This document shows, piece after piece, positions 24,269-33,618 of a DNA stretch of 44,287 nucleotides. Numbering within the stretch: position 1 is the first letter of the stretch; every line of letters begins with the position of its first letter. Under the pieces are notes generated by a model. It ran no database searches, was not told where the DNA came from, and saw nothing but the letters and a program-made list of their open reading frames with translations. This stretch comes from a virus. Location of the stretch: positions 1 through 44,287 of IMG/VR virus record IMGVR_UViG_3300022927_000039; one strand, written 5' to 3'. The translations under genes and the position numbers were made by a program.

Positions 24269-26932
24269 ATGGCAACAGCAAACAACAATGTAATAATATC
24301 AAGAATTCAAAACCGTAGAGGATTGAAGCAGGATCTTCCTCAACCTTTGAGAGAAGGTGAAATCGGATTTGCTACTGACAGTAAGCAAGTATATATAGGT
24401 GGTAATTTACAGGGAGAAAATGCTAATTTAAGTATTTTTGAAACGACGTCAGGTGCTGAAACATTCACAAAAAGTATTGCAAACACTAGAATAATTGCAT
24501 TTACTGTTCCCCATAAAAAATTCCCTAAAAATATTTCTTTCGATGGTATTTCAAAAACTAAATTATGGAATATAACAGATGAAACTTATAGCGGCAGTGG
24601 GTTAAATGTATTTAACGAAAATATAACACAGACACCAACTGCTTCAGTTACTGCAAATAATACAGGCACTTCTTTTACATTGAATTCTAGTAATACATAT
24701 ATTTCTTCTGGTGACGTTGTCACTGGTGATGATATAACAGGAACAGTAACAGTTGTATCTTTTGATGCTCCTAACGTAGTATTATCATCTAATCAAAGTT
24801 TAACAACATCTAATGTACTTACATTTACGCCTAACAATATTAAAAATATACTTACTAATGAACAATTTAAATCAAGTGGTATCAAGGTAATAAAAAATAA
24901 TAAAGTTCTAATAGGTGACGATACTAATATTGACCCGTCATCTTCCACAGACTACAGTTTCCAAACAACAACTTTAGGCTCAAACGTTCACACATTAAAT
25001 TTCCGTGTTGCTCCATTGCAAACTGATGAGGTTTCAATTAATTATTATGGCAATGCGGCTATTATAAGAGCCTTATCGAATGTTAGTACAATATACCCAG
25101 GATCTTCAGCACAAAGTTTTTATGATCAATATAATATTCCTGTTTATAGACAACTTACAAATGATCTTATAAGAGTATCTGAAACATCAGGAAAAGGTTT
25201 TATAGGATTAGAGTTTAAGCATTTAGCAGTATATGAAGATGGAGCAACAATATCTTCTCCTAATTCATTATCACTAGGAACATTACTTGCAAGTAGAAGT
25301 GATTTAAAAAGTACTTCAGAAGTAAATGTATCACAAAGTGGGGCAACAATAACAGTAGCAGTCGGTAGTAATAATCAGTATAGTAATTCAGGTGTAAACG
25401 ATCATATATTGTTTTCTGATACAGACGATTGGTTAAGCGATAAAGCATTACAAGTTTCCAATGTACAACCTAATACTTTAGAAGTAACCCTACCAACGGG
25501 TAATACATGGCAAACTGCTAGAGCAGTAACGGCTTCTCAAGCATCTCTTTCAACGGTTACAATTACAGCAGATATAGAAGGATTAAGAAGTGGAGACTAT
25601 GTAAGTTTTGCAGGTGCAAACGCAACATTATTTACTAGTGGTCCGTATCAAGTTAGCAATGTTACAAGCAATTCGTTTACTGTGACTGAAGCAGGAATTC
25701 TTAGTGCAATTCCAGGCGGTTTAGATTACATTATACATGGCACAAATAATACATCTAATGTACAGATTATAAGTAGTAGTCATGGATATACACAACGTGG
25801 TTACATAGACGTAGCAACGTCAAGTGATTCTTCTATAGGCACATCTAATTTTCAAATAGGTGATACGGATGATGGAGCAGTATTAACTACTAATACGTTC
25901 TTAATAGAAGCAAATTCGGCTGTAACCGGTAATGTCACAGGAACTTATGACGTAATAATTAACGAGTCTACAGCAAATGTAACGCCTGTAATAAGTTATG
26001 ATTTATCAACATTTACTACTTTACCTGAAGTTTTAGCAAATGTGGCTAACTCATCAGAATTTTTAGATGTACAATATATACCAGGGTCTACTAATAAAGT
26101 ATATGTAACAACAAAGGCGTCAGCAGATTCAATATCAGCAGGTAATCCAGGCGGTGCGATAGAATTTGGATTACACAATGATGCTAACAATACATTAGGC
26201 ACGTTAGGATTAAATGCTGGAAGTAAAACTAAAGTAAATAACACGGTAAAAGCAAAATTAGAATCCTGGCTGAATGGATTAATGGATAGCAAAGATGTAA
26301 ATTTATTTACTGGTGTGGAAGTTAGTGATCCTTATAGTGTTGGTAGCTCAAACTTATCGAACTTTATCCTTAATATTCAAACAAGAAACAGTGATAATAC
26401 AAGGTATATACAATTTGCTACACGTGAAGAAGCACAGGCCTTTAACCATATTTGTAATAATATTTATTTTGCTACAGCATCTTCAGAAATTAGAGGTCTT
26501 GTAAATATAGAAACTAATATAGAATTACTTACAAGTGAATCGACCGGTGGTGGTTCTAAAGTCACAACATTTGATGACTTAGAGGACGATGTTATTACTA
26601 ATGTAGGTACTCTACAATCATTATCTAAACAAATAGATACTGCTGATTATGATTCTTTTATTATAGATTATACTGTAAAGTATGATGGAACAACTGATGG
26701 TAATTATAGAAGGATTGGTACAATGTATTTAAATGTGTTCAATAATTCTTCAACTGGTAATAGTGGAATTATTTTTCAAGACATAGCAAGTGATGTAGCA
26801 GATACATTAAGTGGTAATGTTGTATTTAGTGCTTCATACAATTCAAGCAACTCTGCAATAACACTACAGGCAGTAAACTCTACATCTAAAGCATTAGGAA
26901 TAAATTATCTAACTAAACGTTGGTCATCATAA
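24269..26932 (+). CDS. Tail fibre-like virion protein, 887 aa
   Basis: The N-terminus has ISRIQNRRGL ... PLREGEIGFATDSKQVYIGG, the motif that begins many phage tail fibres and receptor-binding proteins (the GEIGFATD-x-x-x-x-x-IG repeat found in Mtd- and hyaluronidase-like fibres). The remainder is a long beta-rich, Asn/Thr/Ser-rich shaft (RSDLKSTSEVNVSQSG and similar) without Cys-rich or enzymatic motifs. It is late-controlled. Likely attaches to the baseplate and contacts the host surface. Confidence 0.8.
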   Translation: MATANNNVIISRIQNRRGLKQDLPQPLREGEIGFATDSKQVYIGGNLQGENANLSIFETTSGAETFTKSIANTRIIAFTVPHKKFPKNISFDGISKTKLWNITDETYSGSGLNVFNENITQTPTASVTANNTGTSFTLNSSNTYISSGDVVTGDDITGTVTVVSFDAPNVVLSSNQSLTTSNVLTFTPNNIKNILTNEQFKSSGIKVIKNNKVLIGDDTNIDPSSSTDYSFQTTTLGSNVHTLNFRVAPLQTDEVSINYYGNAAIIRALSNVSTIYPGSSAQSFYDQYNIPVYRQLTNDLIRVSETSGKGFIGLEFKHLAVYEDGATISSPNSLSLGTLLASRSDLKSTSEVNVSQSGATITVAVGSNNQYSNSGVNDHILFSDTDDWLSDKALQVSNVQPNTLEVTLPTGNTWQTARAVTASQASLSTVTITADIEGLRSGDYVSFAGANATLFTSGPYQVSNVTSNSFTVTEAGILSAIPGGLDYIIHGTNNTSNVQIISSSHGYTQRGYIDVATSSDSSIGTSNFQIGDTDDGAVLTTNTFLIEANSAVTGNVTGTYDVIINESTANVTPVISYDLSTFTTLPEVLANVANSSEFLDVQYIPGSTNKVYVTTKASADSISAGNPGGAIEFGLHNDANNTLGTLGLNAGSKTKVNNTVKAKLESWLNGLMDSKDVNLFTGVEVSDPYSVGSSNLSNFILNIQTRNSDNTRYIQFATREEAQAFNHICNNIYFATASSEIRGLVNIETNIELLTSESTGGGSKVTTFDDLEDDVITNVGTLQSLSKQIDTADYDSFIIDYTVKYDGTTDGNYRRIGTMYLNVFNNSSTGNSGIIFQDIASDVADTLSGNVVFSASYNSSNSAITLQAVNSTSKALGINYLTKRWSS

Positions 26933-26941
26933 AATCAGTGA

Positions 26942-27373
26942 ATGTTTTCAAACACACATACATCACAGGATAGACTTAAAATTTGGAGAGACTTAAGAAA
27001 CGATCCCTCTTATGATCTTGATTCCATTTTAGAGTGTTTTTCAAATATTAAAATTTGTTCTAGATATATAGATTACTATACTCCCAAAAGTTGGCCTACT
27101 CCCTTTGAAATTGTTAGTGAAGGACATTTTTGCCAAAGCGGAATAACACTAGTCCTTCTGTCTACATTGCTTCATAAAGGTTTCATATTAGAAGGAGAAA
27201 TAGATTTATGTGTGATAAGTAATAACATAAATGGTAATACAGGTTTAGTAGGGATTCAAAATAATAAAGTATATAATTTTGAAAAAGACAGTATTGTAGA
27301 TATAGATTATCTTAAAGAAAATGCTACAATATTTCATAATAATAAAATACACACAAATGATATTTTATATTGA
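26942..27373 (+). CDS. Hypothetical protein, 143 aa
   Basis: Begins 9 nt after the fibre gene stop. Contains several Cys (LECFSNIKICSRY, GHFCQSG, IDLCVIS) and a beta-rich second half (NGNTGLVGIQNNKVYNF). No signal peptide. Could be a fibre-assembly chaperone by position, but nothing in the sequence shows this. Confidence 0.6.
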   Translation: MFSNTHTSQDRLKIWRDLRNDPSYDLDSILECFSNIKICSRYIDYYTPKSWPTPFEIVSEGHFCQSGITLVLLSTLLHKGFILEGEIDLCVISNNINGNTGLVGIQNNKVYNFEKDSIVDIDYLKENATIFHNNKIHTNDILY

Positions 27374-27400
27374 CATTTAAATAGTTTTAAGTTACAATAT
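27372..27400 (+). promoter_or_regulatory. Sigma70-like promoter of nrdA
   Basis: TTGACA at 27372-27377, a 17-nt spacer, TACAAT at 27395-27400. It leaves a leader of about 45 nt with an AAGGA binding site. TTTAAATA near 27430 is a weaker, late-like match. Confidence 0.8.
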
Positions 27401-27450
27401 AAATTAGGTAAATATATTTACAATTTAACTTTAAATAGACAAGGACACAC

Positions 27451-29739
27451 ATGCAGGTTAAAAAGAGAGACGGCACACTAGAGAATCTAAATATAGATAA
27501 GTTGCATAAAGTTGTGATGTATGCATGTGAAGGAATCAGTGGCGTCAGTGCATCAGAAGTAGAAATAAATTCTCAAATTCAATTTTTTGAAAGTATAGCA
27601 ACAGAAGACATTCAAGAAACACTTATCAAAAGTGCCGCAGATTTAATATCAGAAGAAACACCAAACTACCAATATGTAGCAGGTAGGTTAATTAATTATC
27701 ATTTGCGTAAACAAGTTTATGGAACATTTACTCCTCCGTGTCTATGTGATATCATACAAGATAATATAGATAAAGGATTTTACGATCCGGAATTTACAGA
27801 TTTATACACAAAAGAGCAAATCAATGAACTAAATGATCACATTAAACATGATCGAGATGAAGTATTGACTTATGCGGCTATGGAACAATTTCGTGGTAAG
27901 TATCTAGTACAAAATAGAGCAACAGGTGAAATTTTTGAAACTCCACAAGTTGCATACATGATGATTGCGGCAACATTGTTTGCTAAGTATCCAGAAGAAA
28001 CTAGATTACAATATGTAAAAGCATATTACGATGCTATCAGTCTATTTAAAATTTCTTTGCCTACGCCAGTTATGGCCGGTGTTAGAACACCACAAAGGCA
28101 ATTTAGCAGTTGTGTATTGATTGAAACTGATGACAGTTTAGATAGTATTAATGCTACTAGTGCCAGTATTGTAAAATATGTAAGTCAAAAGGCAGGCATA
28201 GGAATAGGAGCAGGTAGTATTAGAGCAGTAGGGTCAACAATTAGAAATGGTGACGCAACTCATACAGGTGTTATCCCCTTTTATAAAATGTTCCAGTCAG
28301 CAGTTAAGAGTTGTAGCCAAGGTGGTGTAAGAGGCGGAGCGGCTACATTATACTATCCTATATGGCATTTAGAAGTTGAGGACTTATTAGTATTAAAGAA
28401 CAATAAGGGCACAGAGGACAACAGAGTGCGTCATATGGACTATGGTGTACAGTTTAACAAACTGATGTACGAAAGACTTATTAGTGGTGGTAATATAACT
28501 TTGTTTAGTCCTCATGAAGTTCCTGAACTATACGAAGCATTCTTTAACAATCAAGACAAATTTAAAGAATTATACGAAACGGCAGAACGTAAAACAAGTA
28601 TAAAGAAGAAATCTATTCCTGCAATTGAATTATTCAGTTCTTTTGTAACAGAAAGAAAGGACACAGGTAGAATTTATTTAATGAATGTAGATCATGCTAA
28701 TACTCATGGAGCATTTTTAGAAGAGGTAGCACCAATAAAACAAAGTAATTTATGTTGTGAAATTGATCTACCTACAAAACCATTGAATGATGCTAAAGAC
28801 GAAGAAGGTGAAATTAGTTTATGTACTCTAAGTGCAATCAATTGGGGAGTAATTAAAGACTTACAAGAAATGGATAAAATTTGTAATTTAGCAGTTAGAG
28901 GATTAGATGAATTATTAGATTATCAGGAGTATCCTATAATAGCCGCTGAATTAAGCACAATGAATAGGCGTCCGTTAGGTATTGGTATTATTAACTTTGC
29001 ATATTGGATGGCAAAAAATGATAGCACATATCAAGAACCTAAATTAGAGTTGATTGACGAATGGGCAGAAGGATGGAGTTATGGTTTAATTAAAGCAAGT
29101 ATCGAACTTGCTAAAGAAAAAGGTGCATGTCCCAAGAATATGGAAACAAAATATGGACACGGTATTACACCTAATCAAACATACAAAAAAGATGTTGACG
29201 AATTAATTAAAAATAAAGAACGTATGGACTGGAAAGGATTGCGTAAGGAACTAAAAGAACATGGTATTAGAAATAGTACACTAATGGCATTAATGCCTGC
29301 AGAAACATCCGCACAGATTAGTAATAGTACTAATGGTATTGAACCCCCAAGAAGTTTTGTAAGTATTAAACAAAGTAAACACGGTGTACTAAAACAAGTT
29401 GTGCCAGGCTTTCCATATTATAAAAACAAATATGATCTACTGTGGGATCAAAAGTCACCACAAGGTTATTTAAAGATAATGGCCGTACTTCAAAAATATA
29501 TTGACCAGGGAATTTCGGTAAATACATCTTATAATCCAGAACACTATGAAGATGAAAAAGTACCAATGAGTGTATTGATACAAGACATCCTGATGTTTTA
29601 TAAGTATGGTGGCAAACAATTATACTATAATAATACATTTGACGGACAAGGTGAAATAGATATTAATAAAGAAGATAATCTACCTGAATTAGATGCAGGA
29701 GAAATAGATGAAGAAGATTGCGAGAGTTGTAAAATATAA
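27451..29739 (+). CDS. nrdA: Ribonucleoside-diphosphate reductase alpha subunit, class Ia
   Basis: Reduces NDPs to dNDPs to feed phage DNA synthesis. Residues 1-90 are an ATP-cone (KKRDGTLENLN ... GRLINYHLRK), the allosteric activity site. The catalytic features are present: SSCVLIE (first redox Cys), NLCCEID (thiyl radical Cys and Glu), ISLCTLSAIN (second redox Cys), KQLYYNNTF with the radical-relay Tyr-Tyr pair, and the C-terminal CESCKI pair that shuttles electrons. 762 aa is the normal length. TAATG overlap with nrdB and a shared sigma70-like promoter. Confidence 0.96.
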   Translation: MQVKKRDGTLENLNIDKLHKVVMYACEGISGVSASEVEINSQIQFFESIATEDIQETLIKSAADLISEETPNYQYVAGRLINYHLRKQVYGTFTPPCLCDIIQDNIDKGFYDPEFTDLYTKEQINELNDHIKHDRDEVLTYAAMEQFRGKYLVQNRATGEIFETPQVAYMMIAATLFAKYPEETRLQYVKAYYDAISLFKISLPTPVMAGVRTPQRQFSSCVLIETDDSLDSINATSASIVKYVSQKAGIGIGAGSIRAVGSTIRNGDATHTGVIPFYKMFQSAVKSCSQGGVRGGAATLYYPIWHLEVEDLLVLKNNKGTEDNRVRHMDYGVQFNKLMYERLISGGNITLFSPHEVPELYEAFFNNQDKFKELYETAERKTSIKKKSIPAIELFSSFVTERKDTGRIYLMNVDHANTHGAFLEEVAPIKQSNLCCEIDLPTKPLNDAKDEEGEISLCTLSAINWGVIKDLQEMDKICNLAVRGLDELLDYQEYPIIAAELSTMNRRPLGIGIINFAYWMAKNDSTYQEPKLELIDEWAEGWSYGLIKASIELAKEKGACPKNMETKYGHGITPNQTYKKDVDELIKNKERMDWKGLRKELKEHGIRNSTLMALMPAETSAQISNSTNGIEPPRSFVSIKQSKHGVLKQVVPGFPYYKNKYDLLWDQKSPQGYLKIMAVLQKYIDQGISVNTSYNPEHYEDEKVPMSVLIQDILMFYKYGGKQLYYNNTFDGQGEIDINKEDNLPELDAGEIDEEDCESCKI

Positions 29740-30836
29740 TGACAGTTTTAAATACAAAAAATAGAGTAGATCATACCAAAGTAAAAATGTTCTTAGATCC
29801 AACAGGAGGGCCTGTAGTACAAAGATATGATACACTTAAATACAAACAGTTTGATAAACTAACTGATAAACAGTTAGGATTCTTTTGGCGACCAGAAGAA
29901 GTAGATATACTTAAAGATGCAACAGATTTCAAAAACTTATCAGATCATGAGCAACATATCTTTACCTCTAATTTAAAGAGACAAATACTATTGGATAGTG
30001 TACAAGGACGCTCTCCTAATATTGCTTTCCTACCTGTAGTAAGCCTACCAGAATTAGAAACCTGGATAGAGACATGGGCATTTTCAGAAACTATACATAG
30101 CAGAAGTTATACACACATTATTAGAAATGTGTATGCAAATCCTAGTAAAGTGTTTGATGAAATGTTAGACATTAAAGAAATATGTGATTGTGCAGATAGT
30201 ATTACAGAAAACTATGATAAACTGATAGAATATAATCTACTCAGAGATACAGGCAGTAAGAAATACGACATATATGAGCATAAGAAACGTATATATAAAT
30301 GTTTAATGAGCGTAAACATATTGGAAGGCGTACGTTTTTATGTATCATTTGCATGTAGTTGGGCATTTGCTGAACTTAAAAGAATGGAAGGTAATGCTAA
30401 AATTATAAAATTAATTGCCAGAGACGAAAATGTACACCTGGCAAGTACACAGCAGATGTTGAAGTTTTTGCCCCAGGAGGACAAGGACTTTGCAAAGATA
30501 CAGAAAGAATGTGCAGAAGAGTGTAAGCAGATGTTTATAGATGCTGTAGAACAGGAAAAGGCATGGGCAGATTACTTGTTTAAAGATGGCAGTATAATAG
30601 GACTTAACGCAGAACTACTAAAACAATATGTTGAGTTTATAGCGGCCAAAAGAATGCACGCCGTAGGCTTAGAAAAGGTATATAATAGTGGGACTAATCC
30701 TTTACCATGGACACAGGCATGGATAACAGGAGGTAGTGTACAGGTGGCACCTCAAGAAACAGAAATAAGTAGTTATGTTATAGGTGGCACAAAACAAGAT
30801 GTCAATGAAGACACATTTAAAGGATTTAGTTTATAA
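29739..30836 (+). CDS. nrdB: Ribonucleoside-diphosphate reductase beta subunit, class Ia
   Basis: The diiron-tyrosyl radical subunit that starts catalysis in NrdA. Iron ligands are seen in DHEQHIF (Asp region), FSETIHSRSYTHI (Glu, His and the radical Tyr), LEGVRFY (Glu) and ARDENVHL (Glu, His). The C-terminal DTFKGFSL is the tail that docks to NrdA. 365 aa, typical for the family. Overlaps nrdA by one base at its start and the next gene at its end. Confidence 0.96.
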   Translation: MTVLNTKNRVDHTKVKMFLDPTGGPVVQRYDTLKYKQFDKLTDKQLGFFWRPEEVDILKDATDFKNLSDHEQHIFTSNLKRQILLDSVQGRSPNIAFLPVVSLPELETWIETWAFSETIHSRSYTHIIRNVYANPSKVFDEMLDIKEICDCADSITENYDKLIEYNLLRDTGSKKYDIYEHKKRIYKCLMSVNILEGVRFYVSFACSWAFAELKRMEGNAKIIKLIARDENVHLASTQQMLKFLPQEDKDFAKIQKECAEECKQMFIDAVEQEKAWADYLFKDGSIIGLNAELLKQYVEFIAAKRMHAVGLEKVYNSGTNPLPWTQAWITGGSVQVAPQETEISSYVIGGTKQDVNEDTFKGFSL

Positions 30837-31126
30837 TGTATAATACGGAAGCATTAATCGGAAAAATTGTAACAATTAAATTAGTGACTGGAGTTGAGTT
30901 AATGGCTAAACTTATGTCATTTGTAAAAGCGGATAATATTATATTTTTAGAAGAACCTAGAACAGTTATCATTATGGATAATCAAATTGCTGTTGTTCCA
31001 TATCAATACACGGGCCCAAGTATAGAGGTTGCGATGAGTACAGATAATATACTTTCTATAGTGGAATCTCTTGAAAGTTCTGCTAACGACTATTTAAAAT
31101 TAATAGAGAATCCAGAATCTAAGTAA
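30836..31126 (+). CDS. LSm-like small protein, 96 aa
   Basis: The TAATG overlap with nrdB puts it in the nrd operon. The segment IGKIVTIKLVTGVELMAKLMSF followed by NIIFLEEPRTVIIMDN (both only quoted in part here) follows the strand order of Sm/LSm-type barrels, and the end is helical. Such small proteins recur in T4-like marine phages. RNA binding is possible but unproven. Confidence 0.6.
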   Translation: MYNTEALIGKIVTIKLVTGVELMAKLMSFVKADNIIFLEEPRTVIIMDNQIAVVPYQYTGPSIEVAMSTDNILSIVESLESSANDYLKLIENPESK

Positions 31127-31134
31127 TCAAAAGG

Positions 31135-31142
31135 CATAAATA
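31135..31142 (+). promoter_or_regulatory. Late promoter variant, CATAAATA, leaderless spacing
   Basis: CATAAATA ends 5 nt before the PAAR gene ATG at 31148, the same spacing as at 18541 and 20509. Confidence 0.55.
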
Positions 31143-31147
31143 GTAGT

Positions 31148-31441
31148 ATGCCAGGAATAGCAAGAGTAGGTTTAGATAATGCAGGGGGCGGTGTAATCGT
31201 CGGTCCTGGTGCACCTACCGTACTTGCTGACGGTTCTATAGTTAGTTGTGCTTCAGCGGCTATACCAGGAGATCAGGTTTTTACTCACGGCGAAGCACCT
31301 CACACCGTAGCAAGTATCGTTACTGGATCAACTTCAGTATTTGCTGAAGGCCGCCCTGTTGCTATGCATCAATTTAGTACTGTGACATGTGGTCATAATG
31401 TAGAAGGTACTGTACCAGCAACGGTTCAAGTAGGCATATAA
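31148..31441 (+). CDS. PAAR-repeat spike-tip protein, 97 aa
   Basis: Matches the PAAR family (T4 gp5.4 type): repeated gly-rich turns such as GPGAPTVLADG, IPGDQVFTHGEAPH, STSVFAEGRPVAMHQFS and TCGHNVEG. His and Cys residues (including HGEAPH, MHQF, TCGHN) could bind the tip metal ion. Family members cap the central spike of contractile tails and sharpen it for membrane piercing. It shares a TAATG with the radical SAM gene, so the two are translationally coupled. Confidence 0.87.
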   Translation: MPGIARVGLDNAGGGVIVGPGAPTVLADGSIVSCASAAIPGDQVFTHGEAPHTVASIVTGSTSVFAEGRPVAMHQFSTVTCGHNVEGTVPATVQVGI

Positions 31442-32472
31442 TGCCAAATCTCATTTCAGTTCGTGGTCCTCATGCTCGTGGAGTAATGGACTTTATCAGA
31501 ATACAATGGAACATGGGTAATTCATGTAATTATGAATGTGAATATTGTCCTCCTATATTACATGACGGTTCTAAGCCTTGGTTAGAAAAAGATACATACA
31601 TAAAAACAATAGAGCGTCTATGTGAATACTATAATAGAATAGGGAAAAGAACAGATTTTGAATTAATAGGTGGTGAAGTCACTGTGATACCAGGGTTCGA
31701 GGATATAATTAAAAAGATCAGCCAGTATAACTCAACCAGTGTTGTTTATACAAATGCCAGTAGAACGGTTAATTGGTGGAGTAAAGCAAAACATTATATG
31801 GATAGTGTTGTACTAACATTCCATCCTCAGACACAGGATAAACAACATTTTTTAGACGTAATAAATGAGATCAAAGAAGATGTTAAAATAGATATAAACA
31901 TTGCAGGTGTAGGCGAAAAGGTAGAAGAATTAGGAGATTTTGCTGAAGAATGCAGGGATTTATTTAAAGATTGTGAACATAATTACTATTATAACGTCAG
32001 TATATGCGTAAAGACTATGTATAAGAAGCTCTTAGGGCGTCACAGTAAGCAGGAAACATACTGGAACTACACAGACAAGGAGTTAGAAATACTACAAAAA
32101 CCCGGCATTGCACCTATGCCAATAGAGCCTGCAGAACCTGAAGAACAAGATGATGGTAATATCTCAGAGTCTCAAGAATTCATAAATACAGATATAATGA
32201 CAGAGTTTTTATATGACGATGGAACAAAAAAATTTGTACAACACCATCAAATAATAAATGAAGGTCTTAATAAATTTAAAGGACTAAAATGTCATTTAGG
32301 ATATGAAAGTTTAAATATAGACGCCAGTGGTGAAATATATAGTAGTTGGTGTGGAGCAGTAAATTTTGGTAATATTACAAGTACTGATTGGTATATACCA
32401 GATTCTATGACCATATGTCCTTTTGATTTTTGTAATAATATATCGGATATTTCTATTACTAAAACTGTTTAG
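31441..32472 (+). CDS. Radical SAM/SPASM-like enzyme, 343 aa
   Basis: Cys29, Cys33 and Cys36 (CNYECEYC) form the CX3CX2C site for the SAM-binding [4Fe-4S] cluster, and IGGEVTV is the GGE motif that holds SAM. The C-terminus has further cysteines (GLKCHLGYESLNID, SSWCG, TICPFDFC) as in SPASM/Twitch domains that hold auxiliary clusters in peptide- and protein-modifying enzymes. An acidic Pro/Glu linker (PMPIEPAEPEEQDD) interrupts the fold. The substrate is unknown; the PAAR protein is a candidate because the two genes overlap. Its last 14 nt overlap the convergent gene. Confidence 0.85.
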   Translation: MPNLISVRGPHARGVMDFIRIQWNMGNSCNYECEYCPPILHDGSKPWLEKDTYIKTIERLCEYYNRIGKRTDFELIGGEVTVIPGFEDIIKKISQYNSTSVVYTNASRTVNWWSKAKHYMDSVVLTFHPQTQDKQHFLDVINEIKEDVKIDINIAGVGEKVEELGDFAEECRDLFKDCEHNYYYNVSICVKTMYKKLLGRHSKQETYWNYTDKELEILQKPGIAPMPIEPAEPEEQDDGNISESQEFINTDIMTEFLYDDGTKKFVQHHQIINEGLNKFKGLKCHLGYESLNIDASGEIYSSWCGAVNFGNITSTDWYIPDSMTICPFDFCNNISDISITKTV

Positions 32473-33610
32473 AAATATGATATTTAGATAAATCTTCGTT
32501 TGCTAAAAACGATAACAAGTGCAATGTTTTACCTTCTTCTGTAAAGTCAAGATCAAGTTTCATACTCGATCTTCGATCTTTATCTTTATATACAATTTTT
32601 AATTTCTCATTTGCTTTGTTTTTGCTGTTAATGTGTATTAATTTTTTCATATCACTGGAAATTAAAGAATTTTCTATTTTTGATTGGCCATTTCTTTTTA
32701 AATTTTCACTCCAATCATCACAGAGAGAGTTACTAAAAGTTTCATAAATATCTCTGTTTTCAAATATATAACCTAAGTAATTTATATATGTATCTCCATC
32801 AGTTTTTAAAAATTTCTCAGCATTAACTTTTTCAAGAGTTGTATTAAAAATATTATTTTGTCCACGATCGTATATAAAAGTTCTTAACAATAAGTATCCG
32901 GGTGCTGTTTGTGATAGTCCTTTTGATTTATATTCTAAGTTCTCTAATGTGTTGATTGCTGATAATACTTCTGTATCTTTAATAAATTTTCCTATAAAAT
33001 CAAATTCTATATTACATTTATGTATATCATAAAGCCATCTACCTTTTTCGTTCATTATATTAGTAAAAGTATTTCCCAGTAAGTTTCCATGTGATACTTT
33101 TATATTGCATCGTTTTTCTAAAACATCTTGTAAGATTTCTTTTAAATCGTTAACATTATGGTCATACAATGAATATTCTATAAATAAATTTTCTGCTTTT
33201 ATGTTTTCAAAAATGTATTGTATATTATCTTTAGAAGAATTAAGGTACACTAGACTATTATTTTTATTGTTACCGCATAAAAATATATAAAATTTAACGT
33301 TTAATTCGGTTAGGCGATCTATATCATTTTTACTTTTAAAATTACCATAAGTAAATAACATTAAATTAATACCCTCTTCATAACAATATTCTGCAAAAGA
33401 TATAATTTTTGTATAAAATAAAGGGTCTCCAAAATAAGAATGACATATAATGTCTTTTGGGTTTTCTTTAGAAATAAAATTTTTGACTTCTTCTAAGTCA
33501 AGTTCTCCTGTAGGGAAATTTCTTTTTCCAAATTTATGATATAACCAATGGCCCTGAGGAGATGTCGAATTAAAAACATCAGATTCTGATGTTAAGTCTA
33601 TAAAAAGCAT
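32459..33610 (-). CDS. Radical-SAM-like protein lacking the cluster cysteines, 383 aa
   Basis: Residues about 50-115 (HSYFGDPLFY ... INLMLFTYGNF ... LTELNVKFYIFLCG) follow the GGEPL, TNG and strand layout of the radical SAM barrel, but the N-terminus has no CX3CX2C. It may therefore be a non-catalytic partner or use another chemistry. The C-terminal 150 residues are helical and charged. It follows the subtilase by 8 nt on the same strand and converges with the true radical SAM gene. The fold assignment is inference. Confidence 0.6.
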   Translation of the reverse strand: MLFIDLTSESDVFNSTSPQGHWLYHKFGKRNFPTGELDLEEVKNFISKENPKDIICHSYFGDPLFYTKIISFAEYCYEEGINLMLFTYGNFKSKNDIDRLTELNVKFYIFLCGNNKNNSLVYLNSSKDNIQYIFENIKAENLFIEYSLYDHNVNDLKEILQDVLEKRCNIKVSHGNLLGNTFTNIMNEKGRWLYDIHKCNIEFDFIGKFIKDTEVLSAINTLENLEYKSKGLSQTAPGYLLLRTFIYDRGQNNIFNTTLEKVNAEKFLKTDGDTYINYLGYIFENRDIYETFSNSLCDDWSENLKRNGQSKIENSLISSDMKKLIHINSKNKANEKLKIVYKDKDRRSSMKLDLDFTEEGKTLHLLSFLANEDLSKYHISKQF

Positions 33611-33618
33611 TTATAGAT

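Noticed and set aside
26313-26504. A 63-codon plus-strand frame inside the tail-fibre gene
   Set aside because: Out of frame within a long well-supported gene, without a binding site; hydrophobic look only from AT-rich codons.
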